A stretch of DNA of 64,000 nt from Streptomyces sp. CB01201 (GTDB lineage: Bacteria; Actinomycetota; Actinomycetes; Streptomycetales; Streptomycetaceae). Below, piece after piece: positions 11,460-19,049 of the stretch. The notes under the pieces were generated by a model. It saw nothing but the letters and a program-made list of their open reading frames with translations. It was not told the origin of the DNA and made no database searches. The stretch spans positions 368,017-432,016 of the forward strand of contig NZ_NNBJ01000005.1 of NCBI RefSeq assembly GCF_002803085.1. The letters are read 5' to 3'. Every line of letters starts with the position of its first letter. Positions within the stretch are counted from its first letter, which is position 1. The position numbers and the translations under genes are program-made.

Positions 11460-12323
11460 TCAGCTCTTGCCGACCAGGTCGGCCGGGAAGCCGCCCGCCA
11501 GGGCCGCCGCCACGGTGAAGCCCTTGGCGAGTTCGGTGAGCCGTGCCACGCCCTGCTCGCCGAGAAGTTCGTAGGGGGCGAGGTCGAGGCGGTCGGTGCG
11601 GTCCTCCAGCTCGGCGCGCAGCGACACGCCCGCCTCGGTCAACTCGCCCTCCGCGTCCAGGAGTCCGCGCTCGCGCAGTCGTCCGGCGGCCGCGTCCCAC
11701 TCGGCGCGCTCCCAGCCGCGGGTGGCGATGACCCAGTGCGGGGACATGCCCTTGCCGGTCGCGGTGTGGCTCACGAGTGCTTCGAGGGGGTCGAGTTCCA
11801 GGTCGAGCAGAGCGGTGAGGTGGCCGTCGCCCCGGTGCTCGCGCAGCAGCGTCGCGGCGTGCCAGAAGGCGAGGTGCGGCTGCTCGGGCACGGGCAGGTC
11901 GGCGTGGGCGGCGTACAGGGGGCGGGCATGCCGGGTGCAGCCCTCGGTGGCGCGCAGCGCGAGCCGGGCGGCCTCCATCATCTCCTTCGACGCGATGGCC
12001 TCCTCGCCGAGCAGTCGGCGCAGGGTGCGGTCGACGGCCCGCAGGCGTGCGGCCAGCACGGCCTCGGGGGCGGCGGTGTCCCACACGGCGGGCAGATGCC
12101 GGGCGACGAGGTCGTGCTTGAAGTTGTAGAAGGTGGCCGCCACCACGCCGGGCCCCACGGCGCCCATGGCGGCCGCCCGCCCGGCGAAGTAGGCGGCGCT
12201 GCGGTCCTCGACGCCGAGCCGGGCCAGCTCGCGGGGGAAGTCGGCCGAGAAGTAGACGGTCGCGTGCAGCGAGTTGACGGGGCTGTGGCAGTGGCGTCCG
12301 GCGCGCGGGGCGAGAGGGCTCAT
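11460..12323 (-). CDS. SCO6745-family protein
   Basis: 287 aa, recognised as the actinobacterial SCO6745 family, alpha-helical proteins with a helix-turn-helix-like C-terminal half and no established biochemical role. Typical segments are [17 protein letters not shown] near the N-terminus, [15 protein letters not shown], the [15 protein letters not shown] segment and a C-terminal winged-helix-like stretch ([21 protein letters not shown]). A TetR-type palindrome lies 10 bp upstream of the ATG. In S. coelicolor the name-giving gene lies close to idi and the hopanoid genes, as here. Confidence 0.85.
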   Translation of the reverse strand: MSPLAPRAGRHCHSPVNSLHATVYFSADFPRELARLGVEDRSAAYFAGRAAAMGAVGPGVVAATFYNFKHDLVARHLPAVWDTAAPEAVLAARLRAVDRTLRRLLGEEAIASKEMMEAARLALRATEGCTRHARPLYAAHADLPVPEQPHLAFWHAATLLREHRGDGHLTALLDLELDPLEALVSHTATGKGMSPHWVIATRGWERAEWDAAAGRLRERGLLDAEGELTEAGVSLRAELEDRTDRLDLAPYELLGEQGVARLTELAKGFTVAAALAGGFPADLVGKS

Positions 12324-12333
12324 GCCCGCACGT

Positions 12334-12349
12334 TACCGACTGGTCGGTA
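12334..12349. promoter_or_regulatory. TetR-type operator upstream of the SCO6745-family gene
   Basis: TACCGACTGGTCGGTA: two perfect 7-bp arms around TG, the core seen in many TetR/AcrR-family operators (ACCGAC..GTCGGT). It lies 10-26 bp upstream of the minus-strand ATG and about 145 bp from the divergent glxA-like start. No TetR gene is adjacent, so the regulator would act in trans. Confidence 0.65.
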
Positions 12350-12492
12350 CGGGGTGAAGGGGCGGGGCGGGCCAGGTCGCCCGCGCGGGGCGGGTCCGCT
12401 CGCCGACGCCGCCCGGCGGCCCCGGCCCCGATGGCAGGAAAGGTGGGGTTCTTGTCATTGCGGCCATCGGCCCCCGGCCCAAGGATGGACGT

Positions 12493-13461
12493 ATGACGCA
12501 GCGCTCCGTCCTGGTCGTCCTCTTCGACAACGTCCAAAGTCTCGATGTGACCGGACCGGCCGAGGTGTTCGCCGCGGCGTGCCGCGCCCTCGGGGACCCG
12601 GCCGCCTACCGGCTGCGCTTCGCCTCGCTCGACGGGGCGCCGGTCACCTCGCACAGCGGGCTGCGGCTCATGGCCGACTGCGCGCTCGCGGACGCCGGTC
12701 CGGCCGACATCCTGCTCGTCCCCGGCGGCGACGGGGCGAGTGCGCCCGACCCGCGCCTCGTCAACTGGCTGCGCGCACAGGGCCCGCGCGCCGGACGGCT
12801 CGTCTCGGTGTGCACGGGCTCGCTGCTGCTCGCCGAGGCCGGGCTGCTCGACGGGCGCCGGGCCACCACCCACTGGGCGCTGTGCCGGCGGCTGGCCCAG
12901 CGCTATCCGGCCGTGGAGGTCGAGCCGGACCCCATCTTCGTGCGGGATGGCAACGTTGCCACGTCGGCCGGGGTCACCGCCGGAATCGACCTCTCGCTCG
13001 CCCTGGTGGAGGAGGACCACGGCAGGGACGTGGCCCTGGCCATCGCCCGCGCCATGGTGGTGTTCCTGCGCAGGCCCGGGAACCAGGCGCAGTTCAGTGC
13101 CCAGCTCGCCGCGCAGACGGCCCGCCGCGAGCCGCTGCGCGAGCTCCAGCAGTGGATCGCCGAGCACCCCGACGGGAACCTGTCCGTGGAGGCCCTGGCC
13201 CAGCGCGCCAGCCTCTCGCCCCGCCACTTCGCCCGCGCCTTCCACGCCGAGACCGGCACCACCCCCGGCCGCTACGTCGAGCGTGTCCGCCTGGAGTACG
13301 CCCGCCGCCTCCTGGAAGAGACCCCGGACGGCATCCAGGAGGTCTCCCGCGCCGCCGGCTACGGCACCTCCGAGGCGATGCGCCGTGCCTTCGTCAAAAC
13401 ATTGGGGACGGCCCCCGCCGAGTACCGCCGCCGCTTCCGCCCCGCCCCCGCCCAGCCCTGA
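12493..13461 (+). CDS. GlxA-family transcriptional regulator (DJ-1/PfpI plus AraC domains)
   Basis: 322 aa. The N-terminal DJ-1/PfpI-like domain (~4-190) has the nucleophile-elbow motif VCTGSLLLAEAGLL with Cys about 107. The C-terminal AraC domain (~210-315) has two helix-turn-helix units and the signature YVERVRLEYARRLLEET. AAGGATGG precedes the ATG. The next two genes encode stand-alone versions of the same N-terminal fold, so this is a likely activator or sensor for them (inference from order). Confidence 0.92.
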   Translation: MTQRSVLVVLFDNVQSLDVTGPAEVFAAACRALGDPAAYRLRFASLDGAPVTSHSGLRLMADCALADAGPADILLVPGGDGASAPDPRLVNWLRAQGPRAGRLVSVCTGSLLLAEAGLLDGRRATTHWALCRRLAQRYPAVEVEPDPIFVRDGNVATSAGVTAGIDLSLALVEEDHGRDVALAIARAMVVFLRRPGNQAQFSAQLAAQTARREPLRELQQWIAEHPDGNLSVEALAQRASLSPRHFARAFHAETGTTPGRYVERVRLEYARRLLEETPDGIQEVSRAAGYGTSEAMRRAFVKTLGTAPAEYRRRFRPAPAQP

Positions 13462-13504
13462 CCGGCCCGCGCGTGCCCGCCCCGACCACCCTTGAGAGGC
13501 CCCC

Positions 13505-14152
13505 GTGCAGATCGCGATCCTGCTCTACGACCGGTTCACCGCCCTGGACGCGGTCGGCCCGTACGAGATCCTGGCCCGCGCGCCCGGCGCCGAGACGGTG
13601 TTCGTGGCCGAGCGGGCCGGGACCGTCCGCAACGACAACGGGGGCAGTCTCGGCCTCGTCGCCGACCGGACGCTCGCGGAGGTGCGGCGGCCGGACCTCG
13701 TGGTGGTGCCGGGCGGGCCCGGGCAGACCGGGCAGATGGACAACCCGGTGATCCTGGACTGGCTGCGCGAGGTCGACGCCACGACGACGTGGACGGCGTC
13801 GGTGTGCACGGGCTCCCTGCTGCTCGGCGCGGCCGGGCTGCTCGACGGCCGCCGCGCCACTTCGCACTGGCTGGCCCTCGATCTGCTCGCGACGTTCGGG
13901 GCACGGCCCACCGGCGAGCGGGTCGTCATCGACGGCAAGTACGTGACGGCCGCCGGTGTCTCCTCCGGCATCGACATGGGCCTCACCCTGCTCGGCGAGA
14001 TCGCGGGGGACCGGTACGCCGAGTCCGTGCAGCTCCTGACCGAGTACGACCCGCAGCCGCCCTACGACACCGGCTCGCCGCACAAGGCCCCGGCCCAGCT
14101 GGTCGAGGAGCTGCGCGCGGCCGGCCGCTTCTCCCGGGCCGACCCCCACTGA
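13505..14152 (+). CDS. DJ-1/PfpI protein, isonitrile hydratase-like (copy 1)
   Basis: 215 aa. The fold and motifs match Pseudomonas isonitrile hydratase (InhA): an Asp in FTALDAVGPYE at residue 15 and the nucleophile Cys at exactly position 101 in VCTGSLLLGAAGLL. The C-terminus GSPHKAP also fits this subgroup. InhA hydrates isonitriles to N-formyl amines; that this protein does the same is inferred. The GTG start follows GAGAGG by 5 nt and lies 43 bp after the GlxA-like gene. It is paralogous to the next gene. Confidence 0.85.
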   Translation: MQIAILLYDRFTALDAVGPYEILARAPGAETVFVAERAGTVRNDNGGSLGLVADRTLAEVRRPDLVVVPGGPGQTGQMDNPVILDWLREVDATTTWTASVCTGSLLLGAAGLLDGRRATSHWLALDLLATFGARPTGERVVIDGKYVTAAGVSSGIDMGLTLLGEIAGDRYAESVQLLTEYDPQPPYDTGSPHKAPAQLVEELRAAGRFSRADPH

Positions 14153-14200
14153 CCTTTCGCCCCACATCCGAAGGACACCCACCCGAAGGACACCCAGCAC

Positions 14201-14839
14201 ATGCAGATCGCGATCCTGCTCTACGACCGGTTCACCGCCCTGGACGCGGTCGGCCCGTACGAGACGCTCAGCCGGCTGCCGGGCGCCGAGACGGTGTTCG
14301 TCGCCGAGCGGGCCGGGCCGGTGCGCAACGACAGCGGGAGCCTCACCCTGGTCGCCGGGAAGTCGCTCGCGGAGGTGGTCGGGCCGGACATCGTGGTCGT
14401 GCCGGGCGGCCCGCCCGAGGCCGTCGCGCCGCACCTGGAGGGCGGGCCGGTCCTGGACTGGCTGCGCAGGGTGGACGTCATGACGACGTGGACGACATCG
14501 GTGTGCACGGGCTCGCTGCTGCTCGGCGCGGCCGGGCTCCTCAGCGGCCGGCGTGCCACCTCGCACTGGCTCGCCCTGGACGAGCTGCGCGGGTTCGGCG
14601 CGAGGGCGACGGAGGAGCGGGTGGTCCTCGACCACAAGTACGTCACCGCGGCCGGGGTGTCCGCCGGCATCGACATGGGCCTCACCCTGCTCGGCGAGAT
14701 CGCCGGGGACCGGCACGCCGAGTCCGTGCAGCTCCTCATCGAGTACGACCCGCAGCCGCCCTACGACGCGGGCTCGCCGCACAAGGCGCCCGCCGACCTG
14801 GTCGAACAGCTCAGGGCCAGGGGCGTCCCTCAGGGCTGA
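14201..14839 (+). CDS. DJ-1/PfpI protein, isonitrile hydratase-like (copy 2)
   Basis: 212 aa, a tandem paralogue of the preceding gene. Apart from the first base of the start codon, the first ~63 bp are identical to those of copy 1, and the protein keeps LDAVGPYE and the catalytic VCTGSLLLGAAGLL (Cys about 102). It has a few extra residues around PPEAVAPHLEGG. The ATG is preceded by two copies of CCGAAGGACACCCA, each offering a GAAGGA ribosome site. The 3' end overlaps the convergent crotonase gene by 10 bp. Confidence 0.85.
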   Translation: MQIAILLYDRFTALDAVGPYETLSRLPGAETVFVAERAGPVRNDSGSLTLVAGKSLAEVVGPDIVVVPGGPPEAVAPHLEGGPVLDWLRRVDVMTTWTTSVCTGSLLLGAAGLLSGRRATSHWLALDELRGFGARATEERVVLDHKYVTAAGVSAGIDMGLTLLGEIAGDRHAESVQLLIEYDPQPPYDAGSPHKAPADLVEQLRARGVPQG

Positions 14840-15579
14840 GGCTGCCAGCCGAAGCGCGGGGCCCGGCGCTCCAGGAACGCGGCGATGCCCTCGGCGGTGT
14901 CGCCGCAGCCGTGCTCCTGGGCGGCCCAGTACGCGTCCCGGTCGGTCCTGCCGTCCGCGAACTCCTTCGCCGCCGCCTGGGTGAGCCGCGAGCGCGACAC
15001 CAGGATCCGGGTGAACGCGGCCACCCGCTCGTCCAGCTCGCCGGCCGCCAGTACCTCGTCCACCAGACCGGTGCGCAGCGCCCGGGTGCTGTCGATCAAC
15101 TCCCCTGAGAACAAAAGGTACTTGGCGGTCGCCGGCCCGACGAGCGCGGTGAGCCGGCGGGTCGCCGACGCCGGGTAGACGATGCCGAGCTTCGCCGGGG
15201 TGACACCGAACAGCGCCCCCTCCTGCGCGAACCGCAGATCGCAGGCGGCCGCGAGCTGGCTGCCGCCGCCCACGCAGTGCCCGCGCACGGCGGCGAGTGT
15301 CGGCTTGGGGAAGGCCGCCAGCGCCTCCTCGGCCCGTACCGCGAGCGCCTTCGGGTCCTCGCCGGGCTCGCGCAGCGTGGAGATGTCCGCGCCCGCGCAG
15401 AACGTGTCCCCGGCCCCGGTGAGCACCAGCGCCCCCACCCGTGGATCCGCGGCCAGGGCTTCGAGCAGCGGCGGCAGCGCCCGCCACATCGCGGAGGTCA
15501 TCGCGTTGCGCTTGGCGGGATGGCTGATCACGACGGTGGCGACGCCCTCGGAGAGGCTCTGCTCCAGCTGCGGCTGCAT
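14830..15579 (-). CDS. Enoyl-CoA hydratase/isomerase family protein
   Basis: 249 aa from ATG 15579; an in-frame GTG at 15618 would add 13 residues. Neither start has a good ribosome site, so the shorter one is chosen because it matches the usual crotonase N-terminus. Crotonase features are HPAKRNAMTSAMW near 20-32, the oxyanion-hole segments GAGDTFCAGADIS and VRGHCVGGGSQLAAACDLR, and a C-terminal RAPRFGW. It would act on a CoA thioester in fatty-acid or aromatic breakdown; the exact substrate is not predictable. Confidence 0.88.
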   Translation of the reverse strand: MQPQLEQSLSEGVATVVISHPAKRNAMTSAMWRALPPLLEALAADPRVGALVLTGAGDTFCAGADISTLREPGEDPKALAVRAEEALAAFPKPTLAAVRGHCVGGGSQLAAACDLRFAQEGALFGVTPAKLGIVYPASATRRLTALVGPATAKYLLFSGELIDSTRALRTGLVDEVLAAGELDERVAAFTRILVSRSRLTQAAAKEFADGRTDRDAYWAAQEHGCGDTAEGIAAFLERRAPRFGWQPQP

Positions 15580-15653
15580 GCGCCGGATGCTATCCGGGCT
15601 GCCGAAACCTATGATCACAAGGGGGTCGCACGCGGATCGACTAGGAGACGCTG

Positions 15654-16367
15654 ATGGCCGGACCCAGGCAGAACGACGGACCCGAGCCCCATGGGGAATC
15701 CCGCCGGAACGTCGGGCGCGAGGGCCGCAAGCTCAGCCGCAGCTTCGGACTGCTCGCCCTGCTCGGGGCGATCCTGGTGGTGGCCGGCCTGGTGGGCCTC
15801 GCCTACACCGAGTTCGCCACCCTCACCACGATGCTGCTCTTCGGCTGGCTGTTGCTGATCGGAGGCGTGATCGGCCTGGCGCACGCGATCCAGTCGCGCG
15901 GCTCGGGCTTCTTCTGGCTGGCCGTGGTGGTCGCCGCCCTGAACCTCGCCGCGGGCGTGGTGATCATCCGCCGTCCCGAGGGCAGTGCAGAGGCCCTCAC
16001 GATGTTCGCCGCCCTGCTGTTCCTGACCGGCGGCGTCTTCCGCCTCGCGGGCAGTGTGGTGGTGCGCGGGCCGCAGTTCGGCTGGACGCTGGTGCAGGGC
16101 GCGTTCGGCGTCCTCCTGGGCATCCTGGTGCTGGCGAACTGGCCGAGCAACAGCCGGTACGTCATCGGCTGTTTCTTCTCGCTGGCCCTGTTGTTCGACG
16201 GGCTGGGGCTGATCGCGATCGGAGTGGGCGGACGCAGAATCGTCACTCTCGTGAGTGACGCGGTGGCCACGGAAGAGGGCGGCAAGGGCACCCCTCCGAT
16301 GTCTCCGACACCCCCGCAAGCCATGGCAAAGCCGTCAGACGAGGGTCGGAACCAGCCCGAGAGATGA
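15654..16367 (+). CDS. HdeD-family (DUF308) membrane protein
   Basis: 237 aa with six predicted membrane helices between ~30 and 200 arranged as three DUF308 hairpins. The N-terminal ~28 residues are charged, and the C-terminal ~40 are hydrophilic and proline-rich, both probably cytoplasmic. HdeD proteins are linked to acid resistance in E. coli; the actinobacterial role is unknown. GGAGA sits 7 nt before the ATG. It is divergent from the crotonase gene. Confidence 0.85.
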   Translation: MAGPRQNDGPEPHGESRRNVGREGRKLSRSFGLLALLGAILVVAGLVGLAYTEFATLTTMLLFGWLLLIGGVIGLAHAIQSRGSGFFWLAVVVAALNLAAGVVIIRRPEGSAEALTMFAALLFLTGGVFRLAGSVVVRGPQFGWTLVQGAFGVLLGILVLANWPSNSRYVIGCFFSLALLFDGLGLIAIGVGGRRIVTLVSDAVATEEGGKGTPPMSPTPPQAMAKPSDEGRNQPER

Positions 16368-16392
16368 CCTTCTGCGCCATCGGGGATCAAAA

Positions 16393-16408
16393 AGCGTCGA
16401 TAGACGCT
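16393..16408. repeat. Small inverted repeat in the leader of the ATPase gene
   Basis: AGCGTC-GATA-GACGCT: a 6-bp stem with a 4-nt loop, 26 bp after the HdeD-like stop. It could be a weak terminator or a regulator site for the downstream anti-sigma-like gene. Confidence 0.35.
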
Positions 16409-16502
16409 GACTTCTGTTCAGTCCCTCGGTCCGGACCAACGCACTCCCGACACTCTTCAGCAGACGGGTGTGCAGTCGAGCCGCGAGGGTGGTGCCGGAA
16501 AC

Positions 16503-17003
16503 ATGGAGATCCGCGGGAGCCTGCCGCCCGAACCCGCGGCCCCGGCGCGGCAGCAGGCGTACGAGGGCGTGTGGCGGTTCACCGCGCCCGCCGTCGACGC
16601 CTCCGTGCCGCAGGCCCGGCACGCGGTGCGCGACCTGCTGCGCCGCCAGGGCGTACCGGCCCACGAGGACCTCATCCAGGGCCTGCTCCTGATCGTGTCG
16701 GAGCTGGTCACCAACGCGGTCAGACACGCGGCCCTGCTCTCGCCGCAGGTCGCCGTCGAGGTGGCCATCGGCGCCGAGTGGATCAGGGTGTCCGTCGAGG
16801 ACAACCATCCCTACCGGCCCAAGGCCCTGGAGGCCGACTACGCGCAGACCGGCGGCCGGGGCCTGCTCCTGGTCCGCGAGATCACCGAGGAGGCCGGCGG
16901 GGTGTGCGACGTCGAGCAGACCGCGAGCGGCGGAAAGATCGTCTGGGCCGCACTCCCGCTGGCCCCCCTGCCGGGGATCACCAGCCCGCGTCGGGCCCCG
17001 TGA
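16503..17003 (+). CDS. RsbW-like ATP-binding regulator (HATPase_c_2)
   Basis: 166 aa from ATG 16503 (an in-frame GTG at 16470 is possible). It is a single GHKL ATPase domain with the N box LIVSELVTNAVRHA near 66-79, VSVEDNHP as the G1 region and GGRGLLLV as the G2 box. Streptomyces encode many such small proteins, relatives of the anti-sigma kinases RsbW and SpoIIAB. No sigma factor or anti-anti-sigma gene is adjacent, so its partner is unknown. It overlaps the 3' end of idi by 26 bp on the opposite strand. Confidence 0.85.
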   Translation: MEIRGSLPPEPAAPARQQAYEGVWRFTAPAVDASVPQARHAVRDLLRRQGVPAHEDLIQGLLLIVSELVTNAVRHAALLSPQVAVEVAIGAEWIRVSVEDNHPYRPKALEADYAQTGGRGLLLVREITEEAGGVCDVEQTASGGKIVWAALPLAPLPGITSPRRAP

Positions 17004-17583
17004 GCTCCTTGACCGCGGGCCGCGCCGCGTCCAGCACGGTCATGAACCACGCCGAGAACGTGTCGCGCGCGTGCCGCTCGGTGAGCTCCTCGGGCGTCAC
17101 GAACACGGTCTCGCCGACCTCCTCCGGGTCCGGCCGCAGCGGCGACTGCACCAGGCCCACGAAGAGGTGGTTGAACTCCTGCTCCACCAGGCCGGACTCC
17201 GGGTCCGGGTGGTTGTAGCGCACGGTGCCCGCCTCGGCGAGCAGCGACGGGGCGATGCCCAGCTCCTCGTAGGTCCGCCGGGCGGCCGCCGCGAACGGGG
17301 ACTCACCGGGGTAGGGGTGGCCGCAGCAGGTGTTGGACCAGACGCCGGGGGAGTGGTACTTGCCGAGCGCCCGCCGCTGGAGGAGCAGCCGGCCCGCGGG
17401 GTCGAAGAGGAAAACGGAGAACGCCCGGTGCAGCTGCCCGGGCGCCTGGTGGGCGGAGAGCTTCTCCGCGGTTCCGATGGTGCTGCCGCTCTCGTCGACG
17501 AGTTCGAGCATGATCTCTGGTGCGGTGGCGCCCGTGGTCCCGTTCGACGAGTTGTTCGCCGTGGTGGCTGGTGTGCTCGGCAT
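16978..17583 (-). CDS. idi: Isopentenyl-diphosphate delta-isomerase, type I
   Basis: 201 aa. It interconverts IPP and DMAPP. The Nudix-like fold shows HRAFSVFLFD, the catalytic Cys in WSNTCCGHP, and the metal/catalytic Glu region RRTYEELGI, followed by YNHPDPESGLVEQEFNHLF. ATG 17583 is preferred over ATG 17589 because AAGGA then sits 5 nt upstream. The Ser/Thr-rich N-terminal ~20 residues are probably unstructured. Its position upstream of the polyol and hopanoid operons suggests local provision of isoprenoid precursors. Confidence 0.93.
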   Translation of the reverse strand: MPSTPATTANNSSNGTTGATAPEIMLELVDESGSTIGTAEKLSAHQAPGQLHRAFSVFLFDPAGRLLLQRRALGKYHSPGVWSNTCCGHPYPGESPFAAAARRTYEELGIAPSLLAEAGTVRYNHPDPESGLVEQEFNHLFVGLVQSPLRPDPEEVGETVFVTPEELTERHARDTFSAWFMTVLDAARPAVKELTGPDAGW

Positions 17584-17697
17584 AACCATCCTTCGCTTCG
17601 GTCCTCGGCTGCTCAGTCTGCCGTACAAAAGCGGCGTGTCCGCCATTGACCGGCATCCGCATGTCCTGCCCCACGCGAGGCCGCCGGAACCGCGCGT

Positions 17698-18639
17698 TCA
17701 GTGGCAGAGCTTCGCCTCGTGCTCGGCGTGGCCGCCGGGCTCCAGCTGGAACGTGCAGTGCTCCACGTCGAAGTGGTCGCCCAGGCACCCCTGCAACTCG
17801 TGCAGCAGCTTCTCGTGCCCCACGGAGTCGAGAACCTCCTGGCTGACCACCACGTGCGCCGAGAGCACCGGCATCCCCGAGGTGATCGTCCAGGCGTGCA
17901 GGTCGTGTACGTCCTCCACGCCCGGCAGTTCCACGATGTGGGCCCGCACCTCCGCCATGTCGACCCCCTTGGGGGCCGACTCCAGGAGCACGTTGAGGGT
18001 CTCACGCAGCAGCTTGACGGTCCTCGGCACGATCATCAGGCCGATCACCAGCGAGGCGATCGGGTCGGCCGCCTGCCAGCCCGTGGTCATGATGACGAGA
18101 CCGGCCACCACCACGGCCGCCGAGCCGAGCGCGTCCGAGAGGACCTCCAGGAAGGCGCCGCGCACGTTGAGGCTGTCCTGCTGCCCCTTCATGAGGAGCG
18201 AGAGGGAGACCGAGTTGGCGACCAGACCGATCAGGCCGAAGACCACGGCCGTGCCGCCCGCGGTGTCGGCCGGCTCGACGAACCGCGTGACCGCCTCGAA
18301 CAGGACGTAGCCGCCCACCCCGAGCAGCAGCAGACAGTTGGCGAGCGCGGCGAGGATCTCGGCGCGGGCGTACCCGTAGGTGCGGTTGCCTTCGGCGGGG
18401 CGGTTGGCGAAGTGGATGGCGAGCAGCGCCATCGCGAGCCCCAGGCCGTCCGTCGCCATGTGCGCCGCGTCCGCGACGAGTGCGAGGGAGTCCGCGAGCA
18501 GACCGCCGACGATCTCCACCACCATCACGGTCAGTGTGATGCCGAGCGCGATCCGTAGCCTTCCCTTGTAGGCGGCGGCCGCGGTGCCGGTCGGCGGCGG
18601 CCCGCCGTGTGTGTGTCCGTGGTCGTGCCCAGCCCCCAT
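17698..18639 (-). CDS. Cation diffusion facilitator family transporter
   Basis: 313 aa from ATG 18639, which has GGGAGGG 5 nt upstream. The His-rich N-terminus HDHGHTHGG is followed by six membrane helices (~28-205) and a cytoplasmic ferredoxin-like domain. The first transport site on TM2 is H60-x3-D64 (HMATD). On TM5 the usual H-x3-D reads E165-V-L-S-D169, a His-to-Glu change that may alter metal choice. The family exports divalent metals, often zinc, in exchange for protons. The stop is 115 bp downstream of the idi start on the same strand. Confidence 0.92.
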   Translation of the reverse strand: MGAGHDHGHTHGGPPPTGTAAAAYKGRLRIALGITLTVMVVEIVGGLLADSLALVADAAHMATDGLGLAMALLAIHFANRPAEGNRTYGYARAEILAALANCLLLLGVGGYVLFEAVTRFVEPADTAGGTAVVFGLIGLVANSVSLSLLMKGQQDSLNVRGAFLEVLSDALGSAAVVVAGLVIMTTGWQAADPIASLVIGLMIVPRTVKLLRETLNVLLESAPKGVDMAEVRAHIVELPGVEDVHDLHAWTITSGMPVLSAHVVVSQEVLDSVGHEKLLHELQGCLGDHFDVEHCTFQLEPGGHAEHEAKLCH

Positions 18640-18750
18640 GAAGGCCCTCCCGGATCCGTCGCCGATCAATCCCGATGTCTCTGTACGAGGGGTCAGTGAA
18701 CTACGGGTAGGGGGTATGTGCAACACGGCACTGAACACCGTTGTCATGTG

Positions 18751-18782
18751 CTCTGACCTGCGGAAATGCTTGCAGGTCAGAG
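18751..18782. repeat. Perfect 11-bp inverted repeat with 10-nt loop
   Basis: CTCTGACCTGC (18751-18761) pairs with GCAGGTCAGAG (18772-18782). A strong terminator-like hairpin is unexpected between two divergent start codons. It may be a regulator site, an attenuator or the footprint of a lost element. Confidence 0.6.
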
Positions 18783-19034
18783 GGTTGGGGTGATCAATTC
18801 GCGGGCCTGGTCGCAGGGTTCGCGGCCCGGGCTCCGCGGCGGTGTTCGAACGCGGTTTGTGGGCTGCGCCCTTGATCGACCATGATGATCGCGGCGCCCG
18901 CGCAACGGGCGGTCCCGGGCCTCATCGGCCGTAAACGGCCAGTGAATTCCCGGTTCCGAGCATCCGATAGCCTCTGCCGACGTGCCGCCCGCCCCCGTGC
19001 CGGGCCGGGCCGTGACTTCCGCCATGTCAGTCGC

Positions 19035-19040
19035 AAGGAG
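19035..19040 (+). promoter_or_regulatory. Ribosome binding site that decides a CTG start
   Basis: AAGGAG, followed 10 nt later by CTG at 19050. An in-frame TGA at 19041-19043 excludes any earlier start, and the only other candidate, GTG 19080, has no ribosome site. Confidence 0.6.
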
Positions 19041-19049
19041 TGAATTCGT

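Larger units (their letters stand above)
18640..19049. other. Divergent intergenic region upstream of the polyol-phosphate operon
   Basis: 410 bp between the divergent transporter and the CDP-alcohol phosphotransferase. It holds a perfect 11-bp inverted repeat (18751-18782) but no open frame with a ribosome site. Promoters for both sides must lie here; TAGCCT at 18967-18972 is a possible -10 box for the rightward operon, with no convincing -35. Confidence 0.6.

Noticed and set aside
15579..15618. Longer start (GTG 15618) for the crotonase gene
   Set aside because: It would add 13 residues not expected for the family and has no ribosome site; kept only as an alternative.
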